Shown here: positions 31,752-42,552 of the stretch, one piece after another
Numbering within the stretch: the first letter of the stretch is position 1
Layout: every line of letters starts with the position of its first letter
Assembly (NCBI RefSeq): GCF_003591005.1
Contig: NZ_QYYD01000019.1
Coordinates: 62,001 to 126,000 of the forward strand
DNA: 64,000 nucleotides
DNA from: Rhodopseudomonas palustris
GTDB taxonomy: Bacteria > Pseudomonadota > Alphaproteobacteria > Rhizobiales > Xanthobacteraceae
Direction: 5' to 3'
The notes under the pieces: model-generated
Databases searched by the model: none
What the model saw: the letters and a program-made list of their open reading frames with translations, nothing else
Told to the model about the DNA's origin: nothing
Position numbers and translations under genes: made by a program

Positions 31752-33029
31752 ATGACCAAGGCGCTCGACGGCGTTCGTATCCTCGACTTCACCCACGTCC
31801 AGTCCGGGCCGACCTGCACGCAGCTGCTGGCGTGGTTTGGCGCCGACGTCATCAAGGTCGAGCGCCCCGGCACTGGCGACATCACGCGCGGTCAGCTGCA
31901 GGACATCCCGAAAGTGGACAGCCTGTATTTCACCATGCTGAACCACAACAAGCGCTCGATCACGCTCGACACCAAGAACCCGAAGGGCAAGGAAGTCCTC
32001 ACCGCGCTGATCCGCACCTGCGACGTGCTGGTGGAGAATTTCGGCCCCGGCGTGCTCGACCGTATGGGCTTCACCTGGGAGAAGATCCAGGAGATCAACC
32101 CGCGCATGATCGTGGCGTCGATCAAGGGTTTCGGCCCGGGTCCGTACGAGGACTGCAAGGTCTACGAGAACGTCGCGCAGTGCACCGGCGGCGCCGCCTC
32201 GACCACCGGCTTCCGCGACGGCCCGCCGCTGGTCACCGGCGCGCAGATCGGCGACAGCGGCACCGGCCTGCATCTCGCGCTCGGCATCGTCACCGCGCTG
32301 TATCAGCGCCAGCACACCGGCCGCGGCCAGCGCGTCACCGCCGCGATGCAGGACGGCGTGCTCAATCTGTCGCGCGTCAAGCTGCGCGATCAGCAGCGCC
32401 TCGCCCATGGCCCGCTCAAGGAATACAGCCAGTTCGGCGAAGGCATCCCGTTCGGCGAAGCGGTGCCGCGCGCCGGCAACGATTCCGGTGGTGGCCAGCC
32501 CGGCCGCATCCTGAAGTGCAAGGGCTGGGAGACCGACCCGAACGCCTACATCTATTTCATCACCCAGGCGCCGGTGTGGGAGAAGATCTGCGACGTGATC
32601 GGCGAGACCGGCTGGAAGACCCACCCGGACTACGCGACGCCCCCTGCCCGGCTGTCGCGTCTCAACGAGATCTTCGCCCGCATCGAACAGTGGACGATGA
32701 CCAAGACCAAGTTCGAGGCGATGGAGATCCTCAACCAGGACGACATCCCCTGCGGCCCCATCCTGTCGATGAAGGAACTGGCCGAAGACCAGTCGCTGCG
32801 CGCCACCGGCACGGTGGTCGAGGTCGATCACCCGACCCGCGGCAAGTATCTGTCGGTCGGCAACCCGATCAAGCTGTCGGACTCGCCGACCGAGGTGAAG
32901 CGCTCGCCGCTGCTCGGTGAGCACACCGACGAGATCCTGCGCGACGTGCTCGGCTTCAGCGAGGCCCACGTCGCCGAAATCCACGAATCCGGCGCCACCG
33001 CGCCGCCGCGCAAGCAGGCGGCGGAGTAA
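31752..33029 (+). CDS. frc: Formyl-CoA transferase (family III CoA transferase)
   Basis: 425-residue enzyme that moves CoA from formyl-CoA to oxalate, giving oxalyl-CoA and formate. It follows the known Oxalobacter Frc sequence closely along its whole length: start [39 protein letters not shown], and the catalytic aspartate in [10 protein letters not shown] (Asp168), with the glycine-rich loop [18 protein letters not shown]. The partner oxalyl-CoA decarboxylase gene oxc is not in the window, so oxalate use is inferred. It is 67 bases after the gntR gene with GGAG upstream of the ATG. Confidence 0.92.
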   Translation: MTKALDGVRILDFTHVQSGPTCTQLLAWFGADVIKVERPGTGDITRGQLQDIPKVDSLYFTMLNHNKRSITLDTKNPKGKEVLTALIRTCDVLVENFGPGVLDRMGFTWEKIQEINPRMIVASIKGFGPGPYEDCKVYENVAQCTGGAASTTGFRDGPPLVTGAQIGDSGTGLHLALGIVTALYQRQHTGRGQRVTAAMQDGVLNLSRVKLRDQQRLAHGPLKEYSQFGEGIPFGEAVPRAGNDSGGGQPGRILKCKGWETDPNAYIYFITQAPVWEKICDVIGETGWKTHPDYATPPARLSRLNEIFARIEQWTMTKTKFEAMEILNQDDIPCGPILSMKELAEDQSLRATGTVVEVDHPTRGKYLSVGNPIKLSDSPTEVKRSPLLGEHTDEILRDVLGFSEAHVAEIHESGATAPPRKQAAE

Positions 33030-33035
33030 TCAACT

Positions 33036-33062
33036 CGGCGACAGGCAATACGCCTGTCGCCG
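33036..33062 (+). terminator. Stem-loop after frc
   Basis: Perfect 11-base stem CGGCGACAGGC / GCCTGTCGCCG with loop AATAC, seven bases after the frc stop codon. Only a weak T-rich stretch follows. It probably ends or trims the gntR-frc transcript before the transporter genes. Confidence 0.65.
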
Positions 33063-33233
33063 CCCTTGCTAAATCTTATAGTTCACCCAGAAAAATTTTA
33101 CGCAGTCGACGATCGAATTCCAGCAATTTCGTTTGCTTGCTTCCGCCGTTAGTGAAAACATTCGGCCGAAGCAAATGCTCATAGAAGCACAAGCCGGCTC
33201 AGATCGGCTCTATCATATTCATGGGAGAGAGGC

Positions 33234-34247
33234 ATGAGGGGTGGAGCGTCTCGTCTTGCGTGCGGCCTTGTTGCCGTCATTTCTATCATCGGGATCATGA
33301 CGCCCGCAGCCGCGGCGTGGCAGCCGACCCGGCCGGTGGAGTTCATCGTTCCCGCCGGCACCGGCGGCGGCGCTGATCAGATGGCGCGCACGCTGCAGGG
33401 CATCGTCACCAAGTACAACCTGATGAAGCAGCCGCTTGTCGTGATCAACAAGTCCGGCGGCGCCGGCGGCGAAGGCTTCCTCGACCTCAAGACGGCGGCG
33501 AACAATCCGCACAAGATCATCATCACGCTGTCGAACCTGTTCACCACGCCGCTCGCCACCGGCATTCCGTTTACATGGAAGGATCTCACGCCGGTCGCGA
33601 TGTTGGCGCTCGACGAATTCGTGCTCTGGGTCAATGCCGATAAGCCTTACAAAACCGCCAAGGACTTCGTCGAAGCCGTGAAGGCGGCCCCGCCCGGCAG
33701 CATCAAGATCGGCGGCACCGGCTCGAAGCAGGAAGACCAGATCATCACCGTCGCGCTGGAAAAGGCGACAGGTACCAAGCTCACCTATATCCCCTATAAA
33801 GGCGGCGGTGAGGTCGCCGTTCAGCTGGTCGGCAACCACGTCGATGCCACCGTCAACAATCCGATCGAAGCCGTGGCGCAATGGCGCGGCGGCAAGGTGC
33901 GACCGCTGTGCGTCTTCGACGGCAAGCCGATGGACTACAGCGAATCCGTCGCCGACGGCCAGGCCTGGAAAGACGTGCCCACCTGCAAGTCGCAGGGGCT
34001 CGACATCGAATACCTGATGTTGCGCGGCATCTTCATGGGACCAAAGGCAACGCCCGATCAGGTCGCTTATTACATCGACCTGATCAACAAGGTGCGCGAC
34101 ACGCCCGAGTGGAAGGACTTCATGAAGAGCGGTGCGTTCAACACCACTTTCATGACCGACCCCGATTACGCCAAATGGGTCGAGACAGAGGACAAGCGTC
34201 ACGAGACGCTGATGCGCGAGGCAGGCTTCCTGGCGCAAGGAAACTGA
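33234..34247 (+). CDS. Tripartite tricarboxylate transporter binding protein (TctC/Bug family)
   Basis: 337-residue periplasmic binding protein of the Bug/TctC family. A signal peptide (hydrophobic stretch LACGLVAVISIIGIMTPAAAA) is followed by the family landmarks WQPTRPVEFIVPAGTGGGADQMAR and the loop VVINKSGGAGGEGFLD, which wrap the carboxylate. These proteins bind citrate, tartrate, amino acids or aromatic acids. A long AT-rich leader (33063-33233) separates it from frc and probably holds its own promoter; GGGAGAGAGG precedes the ATG. TctB and TctA genes follow, so it is a complete system. Ligand unknown. Confidence 0.9.
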   Translation: MRGGASRLACGLVAVISIIGIMTPAAAAWQPTRPVEFIVPAGTGGGADQMARTLQGIVTKYNLMKQPLVVINKSGGAGGEGFLDLKTAANNPHKIIITLSNLFTTPLATGIPFTWKDLTPVAMLALDEFVLWVNADKPYKTAKDFVEAVKAAPPGSIKIGGTGSKQEDQIITVALEKATGTKLTYIPYKGGGEVAVQLVGNHVDATVNNPIEAVAQWRGGKVRPLCVFDGKPMDYSESVADGQAWKDVPTCKSQGLDIEYLMLRGIFMGPKATPDQVAYYIDLINKVRDTPEWKDFMKSGAFNTTFMTDPDYAKWVETEDKRHETLMREAGFLAQGN

Positions 34248-34322
34248 CGGCTCAACCGCCAGGCGTCGACGTCGCTCAGGCGCGTCGCGATCGCCGATGT
34301 CTCTTCTCTGCGGAACATTCTT

Positions 34323-34820
34323 ATGGCTGCATCGACTGACGGAAATCTCGGTCCTTCGCAAAAGCTTGTGGAAGCCGGCGTCGCACTGCTGATCGGCGCC
34401 ACCGGCGTGGTGGTCATTATCGGCAGTATCAAGGCCGGGATCGGCTGGGGCGCGGAAGGTCCGCGGGCCGGCTTCTTTCCATTCTATATCGGGCTGTCGA
34501 TCGTTGGCGCCAGCGTGGTCAATCTGATATCCGCCCTTCGCGCCCGCCATCATCATCTGTTCGCCGAATGGAGCCAGCTCGGCCACGTCATGAGCGTGCT
34601 GATCCCGAGCACGCTGTTCGTCGGCGCGATGCCGTTCATCGGGCTGTACGTGTCGTCCGCGCTGTTCATCGGCTGGTTCATGCGCTGGCTCGGCAAGTAT
34701 CGCTGGCTGACCGTGCTGGCCGTCGCGATCGGAGCGCCAGTGATCACCTATTTGGTGTTCGAGCGCTGGTTTTTGGTCCCTCTCCCGAAAGGTCCGCTCG
34801 AGGACTTGCTCGGCCTCTAG
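34323..34820 (+). CDS. Tripartite tricarboxylate transporter small subunit TctB
   Basis: 165-residue membrane protein with four predicted helices (about 17-38, 47-66, 88-108, 123-143) and the TctB pattern GPRAGFFPFYIGLSIVGASVVNL early in the protein. TctB pairs with the large TctA channel. It lies 75 bases after tctC and 82 before tctA. Sequence outside the first half is poorly conserved in the family, so the call rests on context as well. Confidence 0.85.
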   Translation: MAASTDGNLGPSQKLVEAGVALLIGATGVVVIIGSIKAGIGWGAEGPRAGFFPFYIGLSIVGASVVNLISALRARHHHLFAEWSQLGHVMSVLIPSTLFVGAMPFIGLYVSSALFIGWFMRWLGKYRWLTVLAVAIGAPVITYLVFERWFLVPLPKGPLEDLLGL

Positions 34821-34902
34821 TCGTTGAGTTCGGGTTCTTCAGCCGGACCACGCTGCTTCGCCTGAAACCGCTTTGATGCCCTCGTAGTCAGGACCCTCCA
34901 CG

Positions 34903-36435
34903 ATGGAAGAGCTCACCAACTTGTTCCACGGCTTCGCCGTCGCGCTGATGCCGTTCAACATCCTGGTGATGATCATCGGCATCGTGCTGGGCGTCATCAT
35001 CGGGGTTCTGCCCGGCCTCGGGGGCGCCAACGGCGTCGCCATTCTGTTGCCGCTGACCTTCAGCATGCCGCCGACCTCGGCGATCATCATGCTGTCCTGT
35101 ATTTATTGGGGCGCCTTGTTCGGCGGTGCGATCACGTCGATCCTGTTCAACATCCCGGGCGAGCCATGGTCGGTCGCGACCACCTTCGACGGCTATCCGA
35201 TGGCGCAGAAAGGCAAGGCCGGCGAGGCCCTGACCGCCGCCTTCACCTCGTCCTTCGTCGGCGCGCTGTTCGCGATCGTCATGATCACGCTGGTCGCGCC
35301 GCTGGTGGCGCGGTTCGCGCTGGAGTTCGGTCCGGCCGAGAAATTCGCGGTGTATTTTTTGGCCTTCTGCAGTTTCGTCGGGCTGTCAAAGGAACCACCG
35401 TTCAAGACAGTGGCGGCAATGATGCTCGGCTTCGCACTCGCTGCCGTGGGGCTGGATTCGATGACCGGGCAGCTCCGGCTGACCTTCGGCTTCACCGAGA
35501 TGCTCAACGGCTTCGATTTTCTGATCGCGGTGATCGGCCTATTCGGCATCGGCGAGATTTTGCTGACGATGGAGGACGGTCTGAGCTTTCGCGGCAGCAA
35601 GGCGAAGATCAACCTGCGCGTCGTGTTGCACACCTGGAAGGAACTGCCGCGCTACTGGATGACGTCGCTGCGCTCCAGTGTGATCGGGTGCTGGATGGGC
35701 GTCACCCCCGCAGGCGCAACGCCCGCCTCGTTCATGAGCTATGGCATAGCCAAGCGTGTGTCCCGGAACGGCAAGAATTTCGGACACGGCGAGATCGAAG
35801 GCGTGATTGCACCTGAGACTGCGGCGCATGCCGCCGGTACCGCCGCGCTGTTGCCGATGCTGTCGCTCGGCGTGCCGGGATCGCCGACCGCCGCGGTGCT
35901 GCTCGGCGGGCTGCTGATCTGGGGCCTGCAGCCGGGCCCGATGCTGTTCGTCGAGCAGAAGGAGTTCGTCTGGGGGCTGATCGCCTCGATGTATCTCGGC
36001 AACGTCGTCGGCCTGCTGATCGTGCTGACCTGCGTGCCGATCTTCGCGGCGATCCTGCGGATCCCTTTTAGCATCGTCGCACCGCTGATCCTCGTCCTGT
36101 GCGCCATCGGCGCCTATTCGGTGCACAACTCGACCTTCGACGTGATGCTGATGATGGTGTTCGGCGTCATCGGCTATCTGTTGAAGAAATGCGATTATCC
36201 GCTGGCGCCGCTGGTGCTCGCCATCGTGCTCGGCGACAAGGCCGAGGAGGCGTTCCGGCAGTCGCTGCTGGCCTCGCAGGGCGCGCTGGGCGTGTTCTTC
36301 TCCAACGGGCTGGTCGGCACCATCATGGCGCTTGGGCTGATCGCCCTGTTCTGGTCGCCGATCAACGCCGGCTACGCCAGGCTGCGGACCGCGACCTCCG
36401 GCCGCCCGCGGCCGGCCGGTCCCGACTACGAATAG
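34903..36435 (+). CDS. Tripartite tricarboxylate transporter large subunit TctA
   Basis: 510-residue polytopic permease, the main subunit of the TTT transporter, driven by ion gradient. Conserved blocks are IGVLPGLGGANGVAILLPLTF, YWGALFGGAITSILFNIPGEP and, in the second half, HAAGTAALLPMLSLGVPGSPTAAVLLGGLL. About 11-12 helices. It is the third gene of tctCBA and is followed after 122 bases by the PanE-like gene. Confidence 0.92.
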   Translation: MEELTNLFHGFAVALMPFNILVMIIGIVLGVIIGVLPGLGGANGVAILLPLTFSMPPTSAIIMLSCIYWGALFGGAITSILFNIPGEPWSVATTFDGYPMAQKGKAGEALTAAFTSSFVGALFAIVMITLVAPLVARFALEFGPAEKFAVYFLAFCSFVGLSKEPPFKTVAAMMLGFALAAVGLDSMTGQLRLTFGFTEMLNGFDFLIAVIGLFGIGEILLTMEDGLSFRGSKAKINLRVVLHTWKELPRYWMTSLRSSVIGCWMGVTPAGATPASFMSYGIAKRVSRNGKNFGHGEIEGVIAPETAAHAAGTAALLPMLSLGVPGSPTAAVLLGGLLIWGLQPGPMLFVEQKEFVWGLIASMYLGNVVGLLIVLTCVPIFAAILRIPFSIVAPLILVLCAIGAYSVHNSTFDVMLMMVFGVIGYLLKKCDYPLAPLVLAIVLGDKAEEAFRQSLLASQGALGVFFSNGLVGTIMALGLIALFWSPINAGYARLRTATSGRPRPAGPDYE

Positions 36436-36557
36436 CCGCATGAGGATCGCGCGCTTGAACCCTGCGCCGATCCGACCGATAAACCACCGCACCGCGTCGT
36501 TCGCGGGTGCAACTTCCACGATCGCCAGATGGTCTGGCGTTGAGCCCAGGAAATTCG

Positions 36558-37532
36558 ATGAAGGTTTGTATCTATGGCGCCGGCGCGATCGGCGGTTATC
36601 TCGGCGTTCAGCTCGCCCAGTCCGGCGCCGATGTCAGCCTGGTGGCGCGCGGCGCCCACCTTGCAGCCATGAAGGACAAAGGCCTCAAGCTGCTGATCGG
36701 CGACGAAGAGCGCGTCGTCAAGGTCAAGGCCACCGACACCCCGTCCGAGCTCGGCGTGCAGGACTTCGTCATCATCTGCCTCAAGGCGCATTCGATCACC
36801 GGCGCGATCGACGCGATGAAGCCGCTGCTCGGTTCGCACACTCGCATCGTCACCGCGGTCAACGGCGTGCCGTATTGGTACTTCTACAAGCACGGCAATC
36901 AGTTCGAAGGTCGCACGCTGGAGAGCATCGATCCGGGCGCCCGGCAGTGGAACGAGCTTGGCCCCGAGCGCGGCATCGGCTGCATCGTCTATCCGGCGAC
37001 CGAGTTGGAAGGCCCGGGCGTGGTGCGCCATGTCTATGGCGACAAATTCCCGGTGGGTGAAGCTTCCGGTGAGACCACCGCGGACGTGCAGAACCTGTCA
37101 AAGCTGCTCGAAGCCGCCGGCCTGAAGGCCCCGATCCTCGACCGCATCCGCGACGAAATCTGGCTGAAGCTGTGGGGCAATGTCTGCTTCAATCCGATCA
37201 GCGCCCTCACCCACGCCACGCTCGACGTGATCGCCTCCGATCCGGCGACGCGGGCGCTGTCGAAGGCGATGATGCTGGAAGCGCAGCAGATCGCCGAGAC
37301 CTTCGGCGTCAAATTCCGCGTCGACGTCGAGCGCCGCATCGAAGGCGCCCGCAAGGTCGGCGCGCACAAGACCTCGATGCTGCAGGACCTCGAACGCGGC
37401 CGGCCGATGGAGATCGACCCGCTGGTCACCGTGGTGCAGGAGATGGGCAAGATGACCGGCATCCCGACCCCGGCGATCGACGCCGTGCTCGGCCTGGTGA
37501 TCCAGCGCGCCAAGGTGGCGGGGTTGTACTAA
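36558..37532 (+). CDS. 2-Dehydropantoate 2-reductase (ApbA/PanE family)
   Basis: 324-residue NADPH enzyme of the ketopantoate reductase family. The dinucleotide motif is CIYGAGAIGGYLGVQLA at the N-terminus and the catalytic lysine region is DEIWLKLWGNVCFNPISALT. The family reduces ketopantoate for pantothenate and CoA synthesis, but several paralogues act on other 2-oxo acids. Placed after a carboxylate transporter, it could be a catabolic paralogue rather than the biosynthetic enzyme. ATG 36558 has CCCAGGA upstream; the frame extends further without a ribosome site. Confidence 0.85.
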   Translation: MKVCIYGAGAIGGYLGVQLAQSGADVSLVARGAHLAAMKDKGLKLLIGDEERVVKVKATDTPSELGVQDFVIICLKAHSITGAIDAMKPLLGSHTRIVTAVNGVPYWYFYKHGNQFEGRTLESIDPGARQWNELGPERGIGCIVYPATELEGPGVVRHVYGDKFPVGEASGETTADVQNLSKLLEAAGLKAPILDRIRDEIWLKLWGNVCFNPISALTHATLDVIASDPATRALSKAMMLEAQQIAETFGVKFRVDVERRIEGARKVGAHKTSMLQDLERGRPMEIDPLVTVVQEMGKMTGIPTPAIDAVLGLVIQRAKVAGLY

Positions 37533-37567
37533 ACAAGAAGTGCCCGCCGTCCTCCGCCCTCACTTTT

Positions 37568-37669
37568 GTCATTTCGGGGCGCGCGAAGCGTGAGCCCGGA
37601 ATCCATAAGCACCGCCAAGTATGGATTCCGGGCCTGCGCCCCGAAGACGGGGCGCATCCCGGAATGACG
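37568..37669. repeat. Palindromic intergenic repeat, family C (copy 2)
   Basis: Inverted repeat TGTCATTTCGGGGCGCGCGA...CCCGGAATCCATA / TATGGATTCCGGG...GGAATGACG. It fills most of the gap between the PanE-like and FAH-like genes, and the FAH frame appears open through it though it is not coding. Confidence 0.85.
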
Positions 37670-37725
37670 AACATTGGCGTGGTGCAGCTGACGACACCCC
37701 ACATTGCTTTAAGGAGACCTTCGCC

Positions 37726-38511
37726 GTGACCAAATGGGTTCGTTTCCGCGTCAATGGCGCGATCGGGTTCGGCACCATCGCGCATTCCGATATCGCCGTG
37801 CACGACGGCGACATGTTCGGCGCCAACAAGCCGACCGGCCAGACGCTGCAGCTCGGCGACGTCGAGCTGCTCAGCCCCTGCGCGCCGGGCAAGATCATCG
37901 GGCTGTGGAATAATTTTCGCGCGCTGGCGGCGAAGCTCAATCAGTCGATTCCGCCGGAGCCGCTGTACTTCCTCAAAGCGACCACCAGCGTCGCGGCGCA
38001 TGGTGCGGTGGTCAATCGCCCCGCCTCCTACGACGGCAAGGTCGTGTACGAAGGCGAGCTCGGCATCGTCATCGGCAAACGCAGCACGAATATCTCGGAG
38101 GCCGAGGCCGCGTCGCACATCTTCGGCTACACTTGCGTCAACGACATCACCGCGGCCGATATCCTCAACCGCGACCCGAGCTTCCCGCAATGGGCGCGCG
38201 CCAAGAGCTTTGACGGCTTCGGCCCGTTCGGCCCGGCGATCGCCACCGGGCTCGATCCGGCCACACTGTCGATCCGCACCATCCTCAATGGCGCCGAGCG
38301 GCAGAACTATCCGGTCGCCGACATGATCTTCCAGCCGCACAAGCTGGTCAGCCTGCTGTCGCATGACATGACGCTGGAGCCTGGCGACCTGATCTGCTGC
38401 GGCACCTCAGTCGGCGTCGGCGTGATGAAGGAAGCCAGCAACAGCGTCACCATCGCCATCGAAGGCATCGGCGAACTTCACAACGAATTCCGCCAGGTGG
38501 TGAAAGGCTGA
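37726..38511 (+). CDS. Fumarylacetoacetate hydrolase family protein
   Basis: 261-residue single-domain FAH-family enzyme. Divalent metal ligands are in VVYEGELGIVIGK (the E-x-E pair) and the aspartate in NDITAAD. The family cleaves or hydrates oxo acids, as in 2-hydroxyhepta-2,4-diene-1,7-dioate isomerase or oxaloacetate decarboxylase. The start is a GTG at 37726 with AAGGAG nine bases upstream. It belongs to the same-strand carboxylate gene run. Exact substrate unknown. Confidence 0.87.
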   Translation: MTKWVRFRVNGAIGFGTIAHSDIAVHDGDMFGANKPTGQTLQLGDVELLSPCAPGKIIGLWNNFRALAAKLNQSIPPEPLYFLKATTSVAAHGAVVNRPASYDGKVVYEGELGIVIGKRSTNISEAEAASHIFGYTCVNDITAADILNRDPSFPQWARAKSFDGFGPFGPAIATGLDPATLSIRTILNGAERQNYPVADMIFQPHKLVSLLSHDMTLEPGDLICCGTSVGVGVMKEASNSVTIAIEGIGELHNEFRQVVKG

Positions 38512-38563
38512 CGCAGCCGCGCGCTTCGCGCTCCCACGCGCGCGGTCATCCCAGCCCCAGGCA

Positions 38564-39821
<1,258 letters not shown>

Positions 39822-39856
39822 TTGCCGCGACCAGCGACGGCACGGGAAAGCAGAAG

Positions 39857-40825
39857 ATGAAGGCCTATGTCTACGGCGCCAACGGCGCCGCCATCACCGA
39901 CGTCGACAAGCCCGTGCCGACCGGACCGCAGGTGCTGATCCGCGTCCGCGCCTGCGGCCTCAACCGCGCCGATCTCGCCATGACCAAAGGCGCCGCACAT
40001 GGCTCCGCGGGCGGCGCCGGCACGGTGCTGGGGATGGAATGGGCCGGCGAGATCGAGGCGCTCGGCGACGAGGCCGTCGGCTGCCAGATTGGCGACCGGG
40101 TGATGGGCTCGGGCACCGCGGCGTTCGGCGAGTACACCCTCGCCGACCACGGCCGGCTGTTCCCGATTCCGGACGGCATGAGCTTCGAGCAGGCCGCCAC
40201 CCTGCCGGTCGCGCTGACCACGATGCACAACGCGCTGATCGCCGTCGGCAAGCTGCGCGCCGGCCAGACCGTGCTGATCCAGGGCGCCAGCTCCGGCGTC
40301 GGCCTGATTGCGCTGCAGATCGCCAAGCTCAAGGGCGCGCGCCTGGTGATCGGTTCGTCGACCGACAAGACCCGACGCGATCGACTGCATGAATTCGGCG
40401 CCGACCTCGCCATCGACTCGTCGTCGCCCGGCTGGATCGATCAGGTGCTGGCCGCCACCGGCGGCGCCGGCGTCGACCTGATCATCGACCAGATCTCCGG
40501 TTCGGTGGCCAACCAGAACCTCGCCGCGACGCGGGTGCTCGGCCGCATCGTCAATGTTGGCCGGCTCGGCGGCACCCACGCCGATTTCAATTTCGACCTG
40601 CACGCGGCGCGGCGCATCGACTATGTCGGCGTCACCTTCCGGTCACGCAGCATCGAGGAAATCCGCGAGATTTTCCGGCAGGTGCGCGGCGACGTCTGGA
40701 CGGCGATTGAAACTGGCAAGCTGACGCTGCCGCTCGACCGTGTGTTCCCGTTCGCCGAGATCGGCGAAGCCTTCGCCCACATGGAAGCCAACCGGCATCT
40801 CGGCAAAATCGTCGTGTCGCTGTAA
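39857..40825 (+). CDS. Zinc-independent MDR alcohol dehydrogenase/NADPH:quinone reductase
   Basis: 322-residue member of the medium-chain reductase superfamily. The substrate domain begins MKAYVYGANGAAITD and includes CGLNRADLAMTKG. The NADPH site is VLIQGASSGVGLIALQIAKL. Zinc-ligand cysteines of true alcohol dehydrogenases are missing, which places it with QOR-like quinone or enal reductases. The ATG at 39857 is taken; the frame is open far upstream but overlaps the preceding gene. It closes the carboxylate gene run. Confidence 0.87.
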   Translation: MKAYVYGANGAAITDVDKPVPTGPQVLIRVRACGLNRADLAMTKGAAHGSAGGAGTVLGMEWAGEIEALGDEAVGCQIGDRVMGSGTAAFGEYTLADHGRLFPIPDGMSFEQAATLPVALTTMHNALIAVGKLRAGQTVLIQGASSGVGLIALQIAKLKGARLVIGSSTDKTRRDRLHEFGADLAIDSSSPGWIDQVLAATGGAGVDLIIDQISGSVANQNLAATRVLGRIVNVGRLGGTHADFNFDLHAARRIDYVGVTFRSRSIEEIREIFRQVRGDVWTAIETGKLTLPLDRVFPFAEIGEAFAHMEANRHLGKIVVSL

Positions 40826-40953
40826 CGGCTCAATGACCGTCTCCCGCCCTCCTAAATACGACTAATTCGCAATTGCACGCCTCGCGCAATTGCGAGGGGG
40901 GCGGTGGCGACCGCGGCTTTTATGTTCGGAAGCGGGCTGCTAAACCCCGCGCC

Positions 40954-42333
40954 ATGACTAACTACGCCAGCACCAAATCGCGTGTGGCTGCGGTATCCGT
41001 GCTGGCGAGTGCCAGCATGGCCGCGGCGAAATTCGCCATCGGCATCGCCATCGGTTCGCTGGCGCTGATCTCCGAAGCGCTGCACAGCTCGATCGATCTC
41101 GTCGCCACCATCATCACCTGGCTGGTGGTGCGGGTCTCCGACCGGCCGGCCGACGACGCGCATCATTACGGCCATGGCAAGATCGAGAGCCTGTCGGCGC
41201 TGGGCGTGATCGCCCTGCTCTACGTGCTGGCCGGCGGCATTCTGGTCGAGGCCACCAGCCGGCTGCGCGAGGGCGCGCCGCCGCCGGCGTTCTCTTGGCT
41301 CGCCTTCGGCATTCTCGGCGTCGACATCGTGGTGAACTCCTGGCGCGCCTGGGCGCTGCATCGGACCGCGGTCGCGACCAAGAGCCAGGCGCTGGCCGCC
41401 GACGCGCTGCACTTCTCGTCCGACGTCCTGGGCTCGTTCGCGGTGATCGCCGGACTGTCGCTGTCGGCGATGGGTTTCCAGTGGGGCGACGCCGCCGCTG
41501 CGATCGGCGTAGCGGTGATGATCTCGATCCTCGGCCTGCGGCTCGGCCGCTCGACGATCCAGACGCTGCTCGACCGCGCACCTGAAGGCGTCTCGGAGAA
41601 GGCGCGCGATGTTATCAGCGCCGTGCCGGGCGTGGTCGGCATCCCGCGGCTGCGCGCCCGCATGGTCGGCCCGACGCATTTCATCGACGCGCTGGTCGAG
41701 GTGCCGCGCACCTATCCGATCGATCGCATCGACGAAATCAAGCGGCGCGCCGACGAGGCCTTGAAGCAGGTCTACGACGACGCCGACCTCACCTTCACGG
41801 CGGTCCCGGTCGCGCGTGACAACGAGACGGTGTGCGAGCGCGTGATGGTGATCGCGCGCAACTCCGGCCTCGCCATCCACCACGTCACCGTGCACGACCT
41901 CGGCTGCAAGATCACCGTCAGCATCGACCTCGAGGTCGACGGCAACATGCCGCTGATCGAAGCGCACGACATCGCCCATGAACTCGAGCGCCACATCCGC
42001 GACGATTTCGGCACCGACGTAGAAGTCGAGACGCATATCGAACCGCTCGAGCCGGAGATGCCGCACGGCTCCGATGCCGTACCACAGCGCACCGAGGAGA
42101 TCCGTACCGCGCTGGTCAAGCTCGCCAGCGACGGCGTGATCTACAACGTCCACAACGTCCGGGTCCGCGACACCGAGGCTGGTGAGATCGTCAACTTCCA
42201 CTGCTATGCCGATCCATCGCTCAGCGTCATCGCAGTGCACGAGCATGTCGATAGAATGGAACGACGGCTGCGCCGGGATTTCCCGACGGTGAAGCGGGTG
42301 ATCAGTCACGCCGAGCCACCCAACGCGGATTGA
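40954..42333 (+). CDS. Cation diffusion facilitator (CDF) metal exporter with long C-terminus
   Basis: 459-residue CDF protein. Six membrane helices occupy about residues 10-205; the metal sites are HSSIDLV in helix 2 and DALHFSSDVLGS in helix 5, the H-x3-D pattern seen in zinc, cadmium or iron exporters. The C-terminal cytoplasmic part is unusually long: one ZT-dimer-like domain at about 210-290 is followed by two further beta-alpha repeats to the end (AIHHVTVHDLGCKITVSIDLEVDG and VIYNVHNVRVRDTEAGEIVNFHCYAD). Typical family length is about 300 residues. ATG 40954 matches the family start. Confidence 0.88.
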   Translation: MTNYASTKSRVAAVSVLASASMAAAKFAIGIAIGSLALISEALHSSIDLVATIITWLVVRVSDRPADDAHHYGHGKIESLSALGVIALLYVLAGGILVEATSRLREGAPPPAFSWLAFGILGVDIVVNSWRAWALHRTAVATKSQALAADALHFSSDVLGSFAVIAGLSLSAMGFQWGDAAAAIGVAVMISILGLRLGRSTIQTLLDRAPEGVSEKARDVISAVPGVVGIPRLRARMVGPTHFIDALVEVPRTYPIDRIDEIKRRADEALKQVYDDADLTFTAVPVARDNETVCERVMVIARNSGLAIHHVTVHDLGCKITVSIDLEVDGNMPLIEAHDIAHELERHIRDDFGTDVEVETHIEPLEPEMPHGSDAVPQRTEEIRTALVKLASDGVIYNVHNVRVRDTEAGEIVNFHCYADPSLSVIAVHEHVDRMERRLRRDFPTVKRVISHAEPPNAD

Positions 42334-42552
42334 AAAATTTGCGCCTGCACGAACTACGAGTCTTCGTTCTCGTTTCGGACTCGGCTCACGCACAAATGAG
42401 CATGCGATTCATCTTTGGATAAGAAATTTTCCGATCCGCCGAATCGTTGACTCTCGACAGCCCCGGAAAAGTGGATTCAAATCAGCTCTATGATTCGAAC
42501 CGCGAAACGCAGTTCGAACGGGGTGCTGACAAACATTTCTGGGGGCCACGGG

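Noticed and set aside
33036-33233. Possible riboswitch or small RNA between frc and tctC
   Set aside because: Only the frc stem-loop is clear; the remaining AT-rich leader shows no conserved riboswitch core I can recognise.
37621-37725. Upstream extension of the FAH-like gene through the family C repeat
   Set aside because: The repeat supplies the open frame; AAGGAG and GTG at 37726 give the proper start.
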